Assembly: GCA_040756995.1 (NCBI GenBank)
Contig: JBFLYK010000009.1
Span: 62,001-126,000 of the forward strand
Direction: 5' to 3'
DNA: 64,000 bases
Source: BP-133 sp040756995
Lineage (GTDB): Bacteria > Actinomycetota > Acidimicrobiia > IMCC26256 > BP-133
Below, in pieces: positions 33,912 through 41,832 of the stretch (position 1 is its first letter; each line of letters starts with the position of its first letter). The position numbers and the translations under genes are program-made. The notes under the pieces are model-generated. The model was given only the letters and a program-made list of their open reading frames with translations. It ran no database searches and was not told the origin of the DNA.

Positions 33912-34951
33912 GAACCGCCGCACCGCCGTTGGTCGAGGCCCGACGCCGGAGCCTGTCCCACTCCCTCGGTGCGCTGGGGGCGGTCCTCGTCGTGGTCCAG
34001 GCCTGGACCTGGAGTGCCTGGCTGGCCGACGGCCCTTCGCAGGTCACCGAGTTCCAGAACCCGGCAGACTTCACGTTCAAGGCGGCCCGCGTCATGGAGG
34101 CGGTCGCCGCTGTGGCCTTTGTGGCCATGGCGGCGTGGATCGTCGCCCGGTGCCTCCGGGAACGCCGCCTGATCTTCGACGCCAAGCTGTTCGTGGCCGG
34201 GCTGTCGGCGTTGTGGCTCGACGCGTGGACGAACTTCGCCGCTCCGATCTGGTTCTACAGCACCAACTTCACCAATACGCCTCCGCCCACGGCCTACCTA
34301 CCCGGCGTGATCAACCCGGTGATGAAGGACATGCCGTTCCCGACGCTGTTCCATTTCTTCAACTATCCCTTGGCCTGCGTCGGGGCCGGCATCATCGTCT
34401 CCGCGCTGCTCACGCGCCTGCGACGCCGCTTCCCGACCTGGTCGGTCCGGCGTCTGCTCGTCCTGTGCGCCTTGTTCGGCATGGGATTCGACCTCGTCTA
34501 TGAGTCGTTCATGATCCGCACCGGGATGTGGGCCTTCCCTGGCACGCCCGACGAACTGGCGCTGTGGGGCACGCAGGCCGGGAAGTTCCCGATCTTCGAG
34601 ATCGTTCCGGCCGGGCTGGCCTTCGCCGCCTTCGGCGCCCTGCGGTTCTTCCGGGACGACCGTGGCGACCATGTGACCGAGAGGGGCCTCCGCAACGAGA
34701 CACCGCGGCGGCAGGCGACGATCTCCCTGCTGGCCACGATCGCGGTCATCAACCTCCTGTGGATCGCGATGTGCACGATCCAGGTGGTGGCCGGGTTCTA
34801 CGCCGACCCGTACAAGCCGATGCAGCCCGCGCTGGTGGCCAACATCTGCGACGCGCCCCTCGACACCGGCGGCCAGCGCACCGGCACCCGCTACGGGCCG
34901 TGCCCCGAGCAGGGCCGCCCCATTCCCGTCCGCCGGATCTCCCCGAACTAG
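33908..34951 (+). CDS. AveC-family (spirocyclase-like) membrane protein (2)
   Basis: A 347-residue polytopic membrane protein with about seven hydrophobic segments. It has FDAKLFVAGLSALWLDAWTNF (about 79-99) aligned with FDAILLIGWASIFWGNPLENY in the protein at 27737. The C-terminal loop NICDAP...GPCPEQGRPIP corresponds to NNGVCG...LPCPGPGTPI there. The paired Cys residues and Pro-Cys-Pro are conserved between the two. It is coupled by ATGA to the acyl-CoA dehydrogenase upstream and 2 bp before another one downstream. Placement inside a beta-oxidation-type operon argues for a catabolic role of this family here. Confidence 0.72.
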   Translation: MRTAAPPLVEARRRSLSHSLGALGAVLVVVQAWTWSAWLADGPSQVTEFQNPADFTFKAARVMEAVAAVAFVAMAAWIVARCLRERRLIFDAKLFVAGLSALWLDAWTNFAAPIWFYSTNFTNTPPPTAYLPGVINPVMKDMPFPTLFHFFNYPLACVGAGIIVSALLTRLRRRFPTWSVRRLLVLCALFGMGFDLVYESFMIRTGMWAFPGTPDELALWGTQAGKFPIFEIVPAGLAFAAFGALRFFRDDRGDHVTERGLRNETPRRQATISLLATIAVINLLWIAMCTIQVVAGFYADPYKPMQPALVANICDAPLDTGGQRTGTRYGPCPEQGRPIPVRRISPN

Positions 34952-34953
34952 GC

Positions 34954-36111
34954 ATGGGCGACGCCGCGATCCGTGCCCGGCTGCGGGCCTGGCTGGAGGA
35001 GAATCTCCCGAAGGAGTGGCGCACCCGAGCCTTCCCCGCGCAATGGCCGCCCGGCGACGACGAGCCGGGCGAGGTGGCCGTCAGCCGCCAGTGGCACGAG
35101 CGGCTCCACGCCGGCGGTTGGATCGCCCCCGGCTGGCCCGTCGAGGCCGGGGGCTGCGGCCTTGGTCTGACCGAGCGGCTCGAGTATGTGGAGGAGATGG
35201 CCCGCGTCCGAGCCCCCGCCCCTATCGGCTTCGCCGGCGTCGACATTCTCGGCCCGGCCCTCATCGCCTTCGGCAGCGACGAACAACGCCGCCGGTTCCT
35301 CCCTCCCATCCTCTCGGCCGAGGAACTCTGGTGCCAGGGCTACTCCGAGCCGGGGGCCGGCAGCGACCTGGCCGCCCTGGCGACGCGAGCCGAGCGTGAC
35401 GGCACCGGCTACGTGATCACCGGCCAGAAGGTGTGGACGTCGTACGGCGGACGGGCCGACTGGTGTTTCCTTCTGGCCCGGACCGGTGAGCCCGGCTCAC
35501 GCCACCGAGGGATCTCGTTCTTCCTCGTGGCCATGGACAGCCCCGGGCTGGAGTGGCGGCCGATCCGCCAGCTGACCGGCGAGCGGCATTTCGGCGAGTT
35601 GTTCCTCGACGCCGTGCCGGTCCCGGCATCCGGTCTCGTCGGCCGGGAAGGCGACGGCTGGGCGATCGCCATGCACAGCCTGGCCCACGAGCGGCTGCTG
35701 TCGGGCAACGTGGCGCCCGTCCGGGCCCGCCTCGACGCACTGCTCTCCCTCCTCCGGGGGCGAGCTGCCTCGGCGGTCGAACGGCACGCCGCGGCCGCGC
35801 TCGAAGCCCGACTCCGGGCGGCGACGTGGTTGCAGGCCCGGGCCCTCGCCCGCGTCCAGGCCGGCGCGCCCGACGCCGCCGCCTGGGCTTCAATGGTGAA
35901 ACTGGTGTCGACCGAGTTGTGGCAGGCGGTCAGCGAACTGGCCGTGACCGTCCTCGGCGCGGCAGCGACCGCCGCCCCAGCGGCCGACGGCGACGACGCC
36001 GCCCTGTGGGCCTACGACCTGCTGGACGGGCGAGCGGGAACGCTCTATGCCGGGACCAGCGAAGTGCAACGCAACCTGATCGCCGAGCGGGGCCTGGGCC
36101 TCCCCCGGTGA
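34954..36111 (+). CDS. Acyl-CoA dehydrogenase (2)
   Basis: A 385-residue acyl-CoA dehydrogenase: CQGYSEPGAGSDLAAL (about residues 128-143), GQKVWTSYGGRADW (about 157-170) and the C-terminal YAGTSEVQRNLIAERGLGLPR. The Glu of the YEGT motif is Ala, a pattern shared by the other dehydrogenases here. The ATG at 34954 is the start, 2 bp after the AveC-like stop; the longer frame lies antisense-like inside that gene. It belongs to the FadE group with roughly 380-390 residues acting on bulky acyl-CoAs in actinobacteria. The partner subunit is not obvious. Confidence 0.85.
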   Translation: MGDAAIRARLRAWLEENLPKEWRTRAFPAQWPPGDDEPGEVAVSRQWHERLHAGGWIAPGWPVEAGGCGLGLTERLEYVEEMARVRAPAPIGFAGVDILGPALIAFGSDEQRRRFLPPILSAEELWCQGYSEPGAGSDLAALATRAERDGTGYVITGQKVWTSYGGRADWCFLLARTGEPGSRHRGISFFLVAMDSPGLEWRPIRQLTGERHFGELFLDAVPVPASGLVGREGDGWAIAMHSLAHERLLSGNVAPVRARLDALLSLLRGRAASAVERHAAAALEARLRAATWLQARALARVQAGAPDAAAWASMVKLVSTELWQAVSELAVTVLGAAATAAPAADGDDAALWAYDLLDGRAGTLYAGTSEVQRNLIAERGLGLPR

Positions 36112-36133
36112 CCACCATGACCATGGAGGAGCC

Positions 36134-37099
36134 GTGGAACGAATCGACCTGACCGGCCGCGTGGCCATCGTCACGGGCGCCGGGCGTGGAATCGGCCGGG
36201 CCCACGCCGTGGCGTTGGCAGAGCGCGGCGCGGCGGTGGTGGTCAACGACATCGGCGCCGGCATCGACGGGTCCGGGGTCGACGACGGGCCGGCCGCCGA
36301 GGTGGTGGCCGAGATCACCGCGGCCGGCGGCCGGGCCGTAGCGTCGATCGACGACGTCGCCACGCCGGACGGCGGCCAGGCTCTGGTGTCCCGAGCTCAG
36401 GCGGAGTTCGGGGCGGTCGACATCCTGGTCCACAACGCCGGGGTCGTGCTGGCCGGCCCGTTCGCCTCCCAGCCGCTGGCCGACGTCCGTCGGGTGCTCG
36501 ACGTCCACCTGCTCGGCGCCTGGCATGTGGGACAGCCAGCCTGGCGGGACATGGCCGCCCGGGGGTTCGGGCGGATCGTGCTGACGACGTCGGGGGCGAT
36601 CTTCGGGCATCCGATGGTGGCCGCCTACGCCGCGGCAAAGCATGGCATCATCGGCCTGACCCGGTCGCTGCACCAGGAGGCGGCGATGGCCGGGGTCGAC
36701 ATCAAGGTCAACGCCCTGGCCCCGATCGCCGCCACCCGCATGGCCCGCGAAGCGCAGAAGGAGCGCTTCGGCCCTCTGATGGACCCGGCGGCCGTGGGTG
36801 CCGCCGCCGTCTACCTGGCCAGCCCGGCGTGCGAGCTGAGCGGCGAGGTGGTCCATGCCGGGGCGGGCCACTGGTGCCGGATCTTCCTGGGCCAGACGCT
36901 GGGCTGGGCCAATGGCGCGCCCGGGGTCACCGCCGAGGCGCTCGGCGACCACATCGCGGAGGCGTTCGACCCCGCCGGCTTCATCGTTCCGCCCGACACG
37001 AACGCGTCGACCGACCTGATCCATCAGCAGGCCACAGGCCGTTCCGAGGCCATGAGCCGGGTCCAAATTGCGCCCGACGAGGTCGAATCGCGCCTCTGA
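36134..37099 (+). CDS. SDR-family hydroxyacyl-CoA-type dehydrogenase
   Basis: A 321-residue SDR with VTGAGRGIGRAH (about residues 13-24), the NDIGAGIDGSG insertion typical of the 17-beta-hydroxysteroid-dehydrogenase-4/MFE-2 type, HNAG (about 98-101), and Y-x3-K in AAYAAAKHG (about 163-171). The C-terminal 80 residues extend beyond the SDR core with a RIFLGQTLGWANGAPG segment. Such proteins oxidise 3-hydroxyacyl-CoA in beta-oxidation. The GTG start follows GGAGGAGCC. It is the last gene of the operon headed by the ligase at 30032 and is convergent with the cyclase-family gene. Confidence 0.82.
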   Translation: MERIDLTGRVAIVTGAGRGIGRAHAVALAERGAAVVVNDIGAGIDGSGVDDGPAAEVVAEITAAGGRAVASIDDVATPDGGQALVSRAQAEFGAVDILVHNAGVVLAGPFASQPLADVRRVLDVHLLGAWHVGQPAWRDMAARGFGRIVLTTSGAIFGHPMVAAYAAAKHGIIGLTRSLHQEAAMAGVDIKVNALAPIAATRMAREAQKERFGPLMDPAAVGAAAVYLASPACELSGEVVHAGAGHWCRIFLGQTLGWANGAPGVTAEALGDHIAEAFDPAGFIVPPDTNASTDLIHQQATGRSEAMSRVQIAPDEVESRL

Positions 37100-37109
37100 A
37101 GCCCGCGGT

Positions 37110-38087
37110 TCAGCGCACGGCGAGCGCGTTCGCCGGCGACCCCATCCCACCGGGGATCCACAGCGGCGCGGCGGTGAAGAGGAATTCGTAACGGCCGTCA
37201 GCCGCCGCGGCGGTGGCCAGGTGCCGCAACAGGAAGAGTTCCCCGAATGGCAGCCCGAGGTTGCGGAGCATGCGCACGTGCGCCGAATGGGCGTTGTCGG
37301 GCCGGAAGGGAGACGCTTCCACGGCCAGGTTGTCGGCAACCACCGCGGCCCACTGCTGGCGCTGAGCGACCGGCGCGAGGTCCGGGGTGATGCCGGGGCT
37401 GGCCGGCGCCATGGTCCAGCCGACGGGCTTCATCAGCTCGGCGCGGCCGGCCTCGTCGGCGTCGAGGTAGGCCTCCACCCAACCGGTGCGGAAGCAGACG
37501 ATGTCGCCAGGGAGGATCTCGGTGCCCTGGTGCTCCAGGCAGGCCCGCAGCTCGCCCTCGTCGATCACGTGGTCGAGGGGCAGGGGGTCAGAGGCGCCGC
37601 CGGCCACCATCCGGGCCACATCGAGCAGTAGGCCGCGCCCCACGATGCCCCGCTGGGCGATCTTGTCGATGCCGTTGCGGTGTACGAAGCCGTGCTCGTC
37701 CACGGCGTCGAGCCCCACACCGTTGTAGAAGATGCCGTCACAGCCTTCTTCATCGGCGCCGACATGGACGAAGGAGTCCCACTGTGTCGACCCTTGCGTG
37801 GCCAGCACGATGTGGTCGTCGTTGACGACGATCCCGTCGAACTGCATGTTGCGGATGTGCGCCGCCTTGGTGTGCTCCGGCCGGCCGATCGGCCGGTCCG
37901 ACGGCAGGTTGACGGGCAGGTTGAGGGGGTAGACACGGCCGTCCCGCACGCAGGCGACGGCCCGCCGGACGGCTTCGGGGGTGAGGTAGTTGAGCGTCCC
38001 GTATTCGTCGTCGTCGCCGAAGACGCCCCAGTTGGAGCCGTCCGGCGCGCCGGGCCGGGGCGGGTGCAGGGTGAGGTCGTCGGGCAT
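37110..38087 (-). CDS. Cyclase-family protein (kynurenine-formamidase-like fold)
   Basis: A 325-residue cytoplasmic protein starting with the N-x-G-x-F-G-D-D-D-E-x-G-T-L-N motif (residues about 19-33) found in larger metal-dependent cyclase-family hydrolases. The metal region reads STQWDSFVHVGA (about 99-110), where the family usually has THxDxxxH: Asp and the second His are kept, the first His is Gln. A later GDIVCFRTGW segment (about 194-203) is typical. It is the last gene of the minus-strand operon running down from 40155. It could hydrolyse a ring or amide intermediate; activity with the altered ligand is uncertain. Confidence 0.72.
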   Translation of the reverse strand: MPDDLTLHPPRPGAPDGSNWGVFGDDDEYGTLNYLTPEAVRRAVACVRDGRVYPLNLPVNLPSDRPIGRPEHTKAAHIRNMQFDGIVVNDDHIVLATQGSTQWDSFVHVGADEEGCDGIFYNGVGLDAVDEHGFVHRNGIDKIAQRGIVGRGLLLDVARMVAGGASDPLPLDHVIDEGELRACLEHQGTEILPGDIVCFRTGWVEAYLDADEAGRAELMKPVGWTMAPASPGITPDLAPVAQRQQWAAVVADNLAVEASPFRPDNAHSAHVRMLRNLGLPFGELFLLRHLATAAAADGRYEFLFTAAPLWIPGGMGSPANALAVR

Positions 38088-38116
38088 CGTCGGCTCCTCC
38101 AGAGGTGATCGCGCGG

Positions 38117-38893
38117 TCAGGCGAGGTCGAGACGGGCACCGGCGGTCATGCCGCCATCGACTGCCAGGGCGACGCCGGTGACGAAGGAGGCGTCGTCGGA
38201 TGCCAGGAAGGCTACGGCGGCGGCGATCTCGGAGGGCTCGGCAATCCGCCCCAGCGGGTGGACCTTGGCGGCGAGCTCTTCGAGGGTGTCGGGGGGCGGA
38301 CCGCCGATGGCGGCTTCCACGAAGCGGGTGCGGACACCGCCGGGACAGACGGCGTTGACCCGCACCGCGGGGGCGAACTCCATGGCCGCCGCCCGGGTTA
38401 GGCTGACGACGGCTCCCTTCGTGCCGGAGTAGAGGACCTGGAGCGGAGCCCCGAAGGTGGCGGCGGCGGAGGCGGTGTTGACGATCGAGCCGGACCCGGC
38501 GGCCAGCATGATCGGCGCGGCGGCGGCCATGCCGTGGACGACACCTTTCACGTTGACGTCGAGGAGGCGATCCACGGTCGCTTCGTCGAGTGCCACGACC
38601 GGAAGGATCGAACCGACGCCGGCGTTGTTGTGGAGGATGTCCAGGCGGCCAAAGGCCTCCACCGTCGCCGCGACCGCGGAGTCGACCTCCGCCCGGTGAC
38701 GGACGTCCGTGCGGATCGCCTCCGCCCGCCCGCCGGCCGATACCACGGTCTTGGCCACCGCCGCTGCCCGATCCTCGTCCACGTCGGCCACCATCACGAG
38801 GGCACCCTCGGCGGCCAGGCGCAGCGCAGTCGCTTCGCCGATCCCCGATCCGCCTCCGGTGACCAACGCCGCCCGTCCGATCAGTCGCTGCAT
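38117..38893 (-). CDS. Short-chain dehydrogenase/reductase
   Basis: A 258-residue classical SDR: VTGGGSGIGEAT (about residues 11-22), NNAG (about 89-92), Ser in NTASAAATFG, Y-x3-K in LYSGTKGA (about 156-163), and C-terminal GVALAVDGGMTAG. The start at 38893 is favoured over the upstream ATG at 38911 because GAGGAGG lies about 8 bp before it. It is the third gene of the minus-strand operon after cupin and crotonase genes. Probably a 3-hydroxyacyl-CoA or alcohol dehydrogenase. Confidence 0.83.
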   Translation of the reverse strand: MQRLIGRAALVTGGGSGIGEATALRLAAEGALVMVADVDEDRAAAVAKTVVSAGGRAEAIRTDVRHRAEVDSAVAATVEAFGRLDILHNNAGVGSILPVVALDEATVDRLLDVNVKGVVHGMAAAAPIMLAAGSGSIVNTASAAATFGAPLQVLYSGTKGAVVSLTRAAAMEFAPAVRVNAVCPGGVRTRFVEAAIGGPPPDTLEELAAKVHPLGRIAEPSEIAAAVAFLASDDASFVTGVALAVDGGMTAGARLDLA

Positions 38894-38918
38894 TCCGTCC
38901 CTCCTCGCCATTGACCGT

Positions 38919-39710
38919 TCAGTATCCGAGATAGTCACCGGGGCGTCGCTCCTCGAAGGCGGCGATCGCCTCGAGGAGGTCGCGGGAGGCGAGCGTCGCC
39001 TCTTCGTGCGCGAACGACAGGTCGAGAACCTCCCCGGAACGCTGCTGCAGGACGCGGTTGAGGGCCCGCTTCGTGCCTTGCACGGCCAGCGGCGGCAGGG
39101 CGGCAATCCGGTCGGCCAGGGCGCGGGCAGCGGGGAGGACGTCGTCGGGTTCGTCGACGAGGTCCGTGACGAGACCGAGCTGCCACGCCCGTTCGGCGGT
39201 CAGGCGGTCGCCGGTCAGAAGATGGCGTTTGGCAAGGAGCATCCCGACCGACTGGGGCCACACGACGCAGCCGCCGTCACCGGCGACGAGCCCGATGTTC
39301 ACGTGGGTGTCGGCCAGCCAAGCCGCCCGGGCGGCGACGACGGCATCGCAGGCCAGCGCCACGGTGACCCCGAGCCCGACGGCGGCACCCTGCACGGCGG
39401 CCACCACGGCTTGCGGCACATCGATGAGCGTGGTGAGCAGCGCCCGCCCGTCGTCGACAATGCGCCGGCGGGCCGCGGGGTCGTCATGGGCGGTTCGCAT
39501 GAGCTCGAAGTCGCCCCCGGCCGAGAAGACCTTGCCGGTCGAGGCCAGGACGATGACGCGCGCACCGCGATCGGCGGCCACCTGTCGCAGCGCGCTGGTG
39601 AACTCGATGTGGAGATCGTCGTCGAACCGATTGAGCAGGTCGGGTCGGCAGAGGGTGATCTCCGTGACGGCGTCGCGGCGTTCGACGGTGAGTGTGCTGA
39701 AGCCGGTCAT
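38919..39710 (-). CDS. Enoyl-CoA hydratase/isomerase-family protein (1)
   Basis: A 263-residue crotonase-fold protein. The oxyanion segments VFSAGGDFELM (about residues 61-71) and GAAVGLGVTVALACD (about 106-120) are clear. The two catalytic acids of classical hydratases are not: the first falls in DTHVNIGL (His) and the second in VAGDGGCVVWP (Asp). This DxHVxxGLxxxDGG pattern recurs in the protein at 59347, so it is a subfamily trait. CoA-ester binding is firm, hydration is uncertain. The gene sits directly after the cupin gene, mirroring the fused protein at 42991. Confidence 0.82.
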   Translation of the reverse strand: MTGFSTLTVERRDAVTEITLCRPDLLNRFDDDLHIEFTSALRQVAADRGARVIVLASTGKVFSAGGDFELMRTAHDDPAARRRIVDDGRALLTTLIDVPQAVVAAVQGAAVGLGVTVALACDAVVAARAAWLADTHVNIGLVAGDGGCVVWPQSVGMLLAKRHLLTGDRLTAERAWQLGLVTDLVDEPDDVLPAARALADRIAALPPLAVQGTKRALNRVLQQRSGEVLDLSFAHEEATLASRDLLEAIAAFEERRPGDYLGY

Positions 39711-39720
39711 GGTCGTGCCA

Positions 39721-40155
39721 TCACTGCAAGGCGGCGGCGAAGGCCTGCGCGATCTCGTCCTCCCGGCTCGGGTCGAAGGCCATCTTCTCGGGGTCGAACG
39801 GGGGGCTGGTGATGTCGATCACCCAGCAGTCGCCGGATGCGTCGGCCCCGAAGTCGTGCAGGACGCCCACCGGGATGTTGATCACGTCACCGGCACTGAG
39901 GGTGACCATGGTGCCTTCGATCCACACCAGGGCCGTGCCCTTCACCACCGCCGTGTAGTGATTGGCGTCAGGGTGGGTGTGGGCCCCCGTCCGGTTCCCG
40001 GGATGGACCACGGCGTACAGCGCCAGCATGTCGGCGGTCGCGCCGAGATTCCAGATCTTCCACAGCTTCCCGCCGGTCTGCGGGTCGACGTGGTCGGGAT
40101 CCTTCGTGAGGCTCTCGAAGTCGGACAGGTGCCAGGACCTCGGTTCGGTCGACAT
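39721..40155 (-). CDS. Small cupin protein
   Basis: A 144-residue single-domain cupin. Metal-ligand region GAHTHPDANHYTAVVKG (about residues 62-78) supplies the His residues, and VLHDFGAD (about 101-108) the last one. The protein is closely similar over its length to the C-terminal domain of the protein at 42991, including KLWKIWNL/NWKIWNL, HPGNRTGAHTHPDANHYTAV and GDCWVID. It is the first gene of a minus-strand operon (cupin, crotonase, SDR, cyclase) and is divergent from an acyl-CoA ligase with operator B in between. Cupins of this size include isomerases and dioxygenases; activity unknown. Confidence 0.82.
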   Translation of the reverse strand: MSTEPRSWHLSDFESLTKDPDHVDPQTGGKLWKIWNLGATADMLALYAVVHPGNRTGAHTHPDANHYTAVVKGTALVWIEGTMVTLSAGDVINIPVGVLHDFGADASGDCWVIDITSPPFDPEKMAFDPSREDEIAQAFAAALQ

Positions 40156-40178
40156 GCCCTCCCCCTCTGTGCAGAAAA

Positions 40179-40198
40179 ACGTACCTGGCGGTACAGTA
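40179..40198 (+). promoter_or_regulatory. Operator-like site B of proposed TetR regulon
   Basis: ACGTACCTGGCGGTACAGTA is nearly identical to the site at 23714 (18 of 20). It lies in the 66-bp gap between divergent starts at 40155 (cupin) and 40222 (ligase). Confidence 0.65.
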
Positions 40199-40221
40199 AT
40201 CGCCGGGAGGGCGCCCACGCT

Positions 40222-41832
40222 ATGAACCGGAGTGAATGGCTGCGAGCCCGAGGCCTCCACACCGATCAACGGATCGGCGAGGTCCTCACCCGAGCCGCGG
40301 AACGGTGGCCGGAACGGGAGGCCGTCGTGTTCGAGGGTCGTCGTCTCAGATATCGGGAACTGGCCCGGTGGGTCACCGCCGTGGCCTCTGACCTGGTGGA
40401 TGGGGGTGTGCGGCCCGGCGACCGGCTTCTGTGGCAGGTGCCGAACTGCCTTGAGGGCCTCGTGCTGCACATGGCCGGGTGGCGCATCGGTGCCGTCTGC
40501 GTGCCGGTCGTTCCGCTCTACCGGGAACACGAGATGGCCCACATCCTGGCCGACGTGCGGCCGGCGGCAGTGGCGTTCTCCACCGCCCTCGGCGACCGTC
40601 GCCCGGCCGAGGAGATGGCCACACTCATGGAGAGCCTGGGCATCAAGCCGCTGCTCCGCTTCGCCATCGGGGACGACGCCGACGGGTGGTCGGCGGTGCC
40701 GCCCTGCCCGGCCGACGATGACCCCGCCCCCTGCGTCTCGCTCCCCGACCCGGCTCCGGCCGGCGACTGCTGCCTGATCCTCTACACCTCGGGAACGACC
40801 GCGGCGCCGAAAGGGGCGATGCACAACTCCCGTTCGCTGCTGGCCGAGGTGGCCACCTGCCGCGACACCTTCGGCTGGGGTGTCGGCACGACGTTCATCA
40901 TGGGCGCTCCCATCACCCACATCGCCGGCCTGCTGTGCACGCTGGTGTTCCCCGCCGCCTTCGGCGGCCGAGCCGTGCTCCTCCCGGCCTGGGACGCCGA
41001 CCGGGCCGTCGCCCTGGCGGAGGCGGAACGGGCGGACTTCTGCGCCGGCGCCACCGTCTTCCTGGCTGGGTTTGTCGAGCGCTATGAGCAGGGCGCTTCA
41101 CCGTCGCACCGGCTGGGCACCTTCATGTGCGGCGGTTCGGCCGTCCCGCCGTCCCTGATCGAGCGGGCCGAGGCGGTGGGCATCAAGGCGTTCCGCTGCT
41201 GGGGCATGACCGAGGCTCCGACCACCACGCTCTGCTCTCCCGACGATCCGCTGGAGTGGCGGGCGACACGGGACGGCCGGGCGTCCGAGGGGACCGACAT
41301 CGAAGCGGTGGACGACGACCGGCGGCCGCTCGCTCCCGGCGAACTCGGCGAGCTGCGGGTCCGCAGCCCCGAGCAGATGATGGGCTACACCGATCCGGTG
41401 GCCGACGCGGCCCAGGTCGACGCCGACGGCTGGTTCTACACCGGCGACATGGGGTTCGTCTCGGCCGACGGATGGGTGACGATGGTCGGCCGGAAGAAGG
41501 ACATCGTCAACCGGGGCGGCGAGAAGTTCTCCTGCTCCGACATCGAGGGGGTCATCGCCAGCCACCCGGCGGTGGCCGGCGCCGCCGTCCTCGGCGTACC
41601 CGACGGCCGCCTTGGCGAGAAGGTGGCGGCGTTCGTGGTGCTCCGACCCGGCGCCGAGTGGCCGGGCCAGCAGGGGATGATCGCCCACCTCGAAGGGGCC
41701 CGGCTGGCCCGTCAGAAGTTCCCGGTGGAGTGGCACCTTCTCGACCAGTTGCCCACGACCATGTCCGGCAAGATCCAGAAGCATGAACTCCTCGCCCGCT
41801 GGCACGAGGAGCAGACGAGGGAGGACCGGTGA
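40222..41832 (+). CDS. Acyl-CoA synthetase (ANL superfamily) (2)
   Basis: A 536-residue adenylate-forming ligase: P-loop ILYTSGTTAAPKGAMHNS (about residues 186-203), CWGMTEAP (about 329-336), TGDMGFV (about 412-418), hinge GRKKDIVNRGGEKFSCSDIE (about 428-447) and catalytic Lys in TMSGKIQKHEL (about 514-524). It resembles fatty-acid or cyclohexanecarboxylate ligases. The ATG at 40222 follows GGGAGGG. Its stop overlaps the P450 start (GTGA). It heads the plus-strand operon ligase, P450, crotonase-cupin. Confidence 0.9.
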   Translation: MNRSEWLRARGLHTDQRIGEVLTRAAERWPEREAVVFEGRRLRYRELARWVTAVASDLVDGGVRPGDRLLWQVPNCLEGLVLHMAGWRIGAVCVPVVPLYREHEMAHILADVRPAAVAFSTALGDRRPAEEMATLMESLGIKPLLRFAIGDDADGWSAVPPCPADDDPAPCVSLPDPAPAGDCCLILYTSGTTAAPKGAMHNSRSLLAEVATCRDTFGWGVGTTFIMGAPITHIAGLLCTLVFPAAFGGRAVLLPAWDADRAVALAEAERADFCAGATVFLAGFVERYEQGASPSHRLGTFMCGGSAVPPSLIERAEAVGIKAFRCWGMTEAPTTTLCSPDDPLEWRATRDGRASEGTDIEAVDDDRRPLAPGELGELRVRSPEQMMGYTDPVADAAQVDADGWFYTGDMGFVSADGWVTMVGRKKDIVNRGGEKFSCSDIEGVIASHPAVAGAAVLGVPDGRLGEKVAAFVVLRPGAEWPGQQGMIAHLEGARLARQKFPVEWHLLDQLPTTMSGKIQKHELLARWHEEQTREDR

